DNA from: JBBTVO01 sp038058335
GTDB lineage: Bacteria > Patescibacteriota > Microgenomatia > Levybacterales > UBA12049
Direction: 5' to 3'
Length of the DNA: 14,335 nucleotides
NCBI GenBank assembly: GCA_038058335.1
Contig: JBBUBI010000074.1
Coordinates: 1 to 14,335 of the forward strand
Made by a program: the position numbers and the translations under genes
Shown here: positions 13,831 to 14,335 of the stretch, in pieces
Position numbering within the stretch: the first letter of the stretch is position 1
Layout: every line of letters begins with the position of its first letter
Notes under the pieces: generated by a model
Databases searched by the model: none
Told to the model about the DNA's origin: nothing
Seen by the model: only the letters and a program-made list of their open reading frames with translations

Positions 13831-14241
13831 CTACTCAGATGACGAAACTCCAAAAATTGCGAGCACATTTTTCCTTGCTTCTCCAGAAACTGCTCGAAGA
13901 ATTACAAGCTCTTTTTTATCTCCAGATTTCAACTTTTTTGAATTCTGAATTTTTACACGAAAAACTGCAGCAATTCTGTTTTGTTCCAAAAATCTTGCAA
14001 AAGATTCTCTTTCAGTCTCTTTCAATATTTTTCCACAAAGGCTTGAGTAAAAACGTTGCAAAGATATAAACAAGTCTCTGTTTTCGTTATAAACAGTATA
14101 ATTCACGCGGGGAACCAATCTGACTTGCTCTTCAAAATCTCTCGGAGGATCTTGAAGTAAAGCAGTTAACTCTCCCTTTTCAGGTTTGTAATATCGAAAT
14201 GATTCGCGCCACAACTGGCGTCCTGTTTCTGCCCCTAACAT
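13831..14241 (-). CDS. Hypothetical protein, 136 aa
   Basis: I do not recognise this protein. There is no clear signal peptide or membrane segment. It is basic, with alternating helices and strands, and the C-terminal part (about 90-136) looks like two strands around a lysine-rich turn (KKLKSGDKKELVILRAVSG). A short stretch YTVYNENRDLFISLQRF resembles YVVDRENRDLLFDELKPF of the lipoprotein encoded just downstream, which may hint at a shared fold. One shared stretch this short is weak evidence. The ATG at 14241 lies 8 nt after a strong -10 box, which supports both the reality of the gene and its start. It faces inward from the right terminal repeat and is separated from the module 2 promoter by 168 nt. 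Confidence 0.6.
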   Translation of the reverse strand: MLGAETGRQLWRESFRYYKPEKGELTALLQDPPRDFEEQVRLVPRVNYTVYNENRDLFISLQRFYSSLCGKILKETERESFARFLEQNRIAAVFRVKIQNSKKLKSGDKKELVILRAVSGEARKNVLAIFGVSSSE

Positions 14242-14249
14242 GGCCGATA

Positions 14250-14278
14250 ATAATACACTTAATTAAGGGGGTAGTCAA
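14250..14278 (-). promoter_or_regulatory. Promoter of the 14241 gene
   Basis: On the minus strand: -35 TTGACT (14278-14273), a 17-nt spacer, and -10 TATTAT (14255-14250), 8 nt before the ATG. The -35 starts 5 nt inside the terminal repeat, exactly the offset seen at the left end. Confidence 0.8.
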
Positions 14279-14283
14279 GTTTA

Positions 14284-14335
14284 TGTACAGGATGGGGACA
14301 TCGGTAACACTTTCTTCTGAGGGTGCAGTTCAATA
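14284..14335 (-). repeat. Right copy of 52-bp terminal inverted repeat
   Basis: This is the exact reverse complement of 2-53. The inner edge is TGTACA and the sequence runs to the last base of the window, so the full repeat is probably longer and continues outside. See the left copy for interpretation. Confidence 0.85.

Noticed and set aside
13745..14069. Overlapping plus-strand open frames near the right end
   Set aside because: They lie opposite the 13831-14241 gene, which has a clear promoter and start; the plus-strand frames have neither.
10988..14270. TTAATTAAGGGG occurs at 10988-10999 and 14259-14270
   Set aside because: A 12-base AT-rich palindromic string shared in two unrelated contexts (a stop codon region and a promoter spacer) is likely chance.
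1..14335. Linear replicon with true terminal inverted repeats
   Set aside because: The segment carries core chromosomal genes and no replication genes, and the repeat edge looks like an IS end, so repeat-bounded chromosome is more likely.

Overview
This AT-rich, very gene-dense window looks like a contig from a Candidate Phyla Radiation (Patescibacteria) bacterium, most likely Microgenomates-like. That is an inference from four things: the compact Gram-positive-style cell-shape cluster, the secreted dockerin/subtilase proteins, an LPAGRQG palindromic insertion inside a coding gene, and near-zero 5' leaders throughout. No rRNA, tRNA, CRISPR array or transposase gene is visible. Codon use is compatible with the standard code.

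Layout. The two ends carry the same 52-bp sequence in inverted orientation (2-53 and 14284-14335). It starts with TGTACA on the inner side and looks like the end of an insertion sequence, so the segment is bounded by two inverted copies of one repeat. From left to right: a small lipoprotein gene (97-495); dprA (502-1602, minus); two unrecognised plus-strand genes (1677-2804 and about 2862-3317); a minus-strand operon mreC-mreD-mrdA-HAD phosphatase (6974 down to 3326); an alpha/beta hydrolase-like membrane-anchored protein (7065-8225, plus); and an all-minus accessory block from 14241 to 8222. The accessory block holds a 136-aa orphan, a lipoprotein plus dockerin-bearing subtilase pair, a small nucleoside-deoxyribosyltransferase/TIR-fold-like gene, a structured intergenic element, and a second lipoprotein plus subtilase pair.

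How the genes work together. MreC, MreD and PBP2 (mrdA) form the peptidoglycan elongation machinery. MreB and RodA are not in the window. The accessory block is the most interesting part. Two paralogous secreted S8 subtilases are each preceded, with overlapping or 1-nt-spaced genes, by a small lipoprotein, and both pairs start from nearly identical promoters (27 of 30 positions). The lipoprotein in front of the larger protease itself resembles a free-standing I9-type subtilase propeptide. This suggests a membrane-tethered inhibitor or chaperone expressed together with its secreted protease. That would make a cell-surface protease/immunity module, which is attractive in an organism that probably lives attached to a host cell.

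Regulation. Every transcription unit with a recognisable -10 box has it 6-11 nt before the start codon (the 2838/2862 gene fits only if its TTG is used), so the mRNAs are predicted to be leaderless or nearly so, and Shine-Dalgarno sequences are almost absent. Two promoter sequences occur twice. Convergent gene pairs are separated by 6-8 nt or overlap, with no intrinsic terminators seen. All assignments are from reading the sequence; no database search was run.
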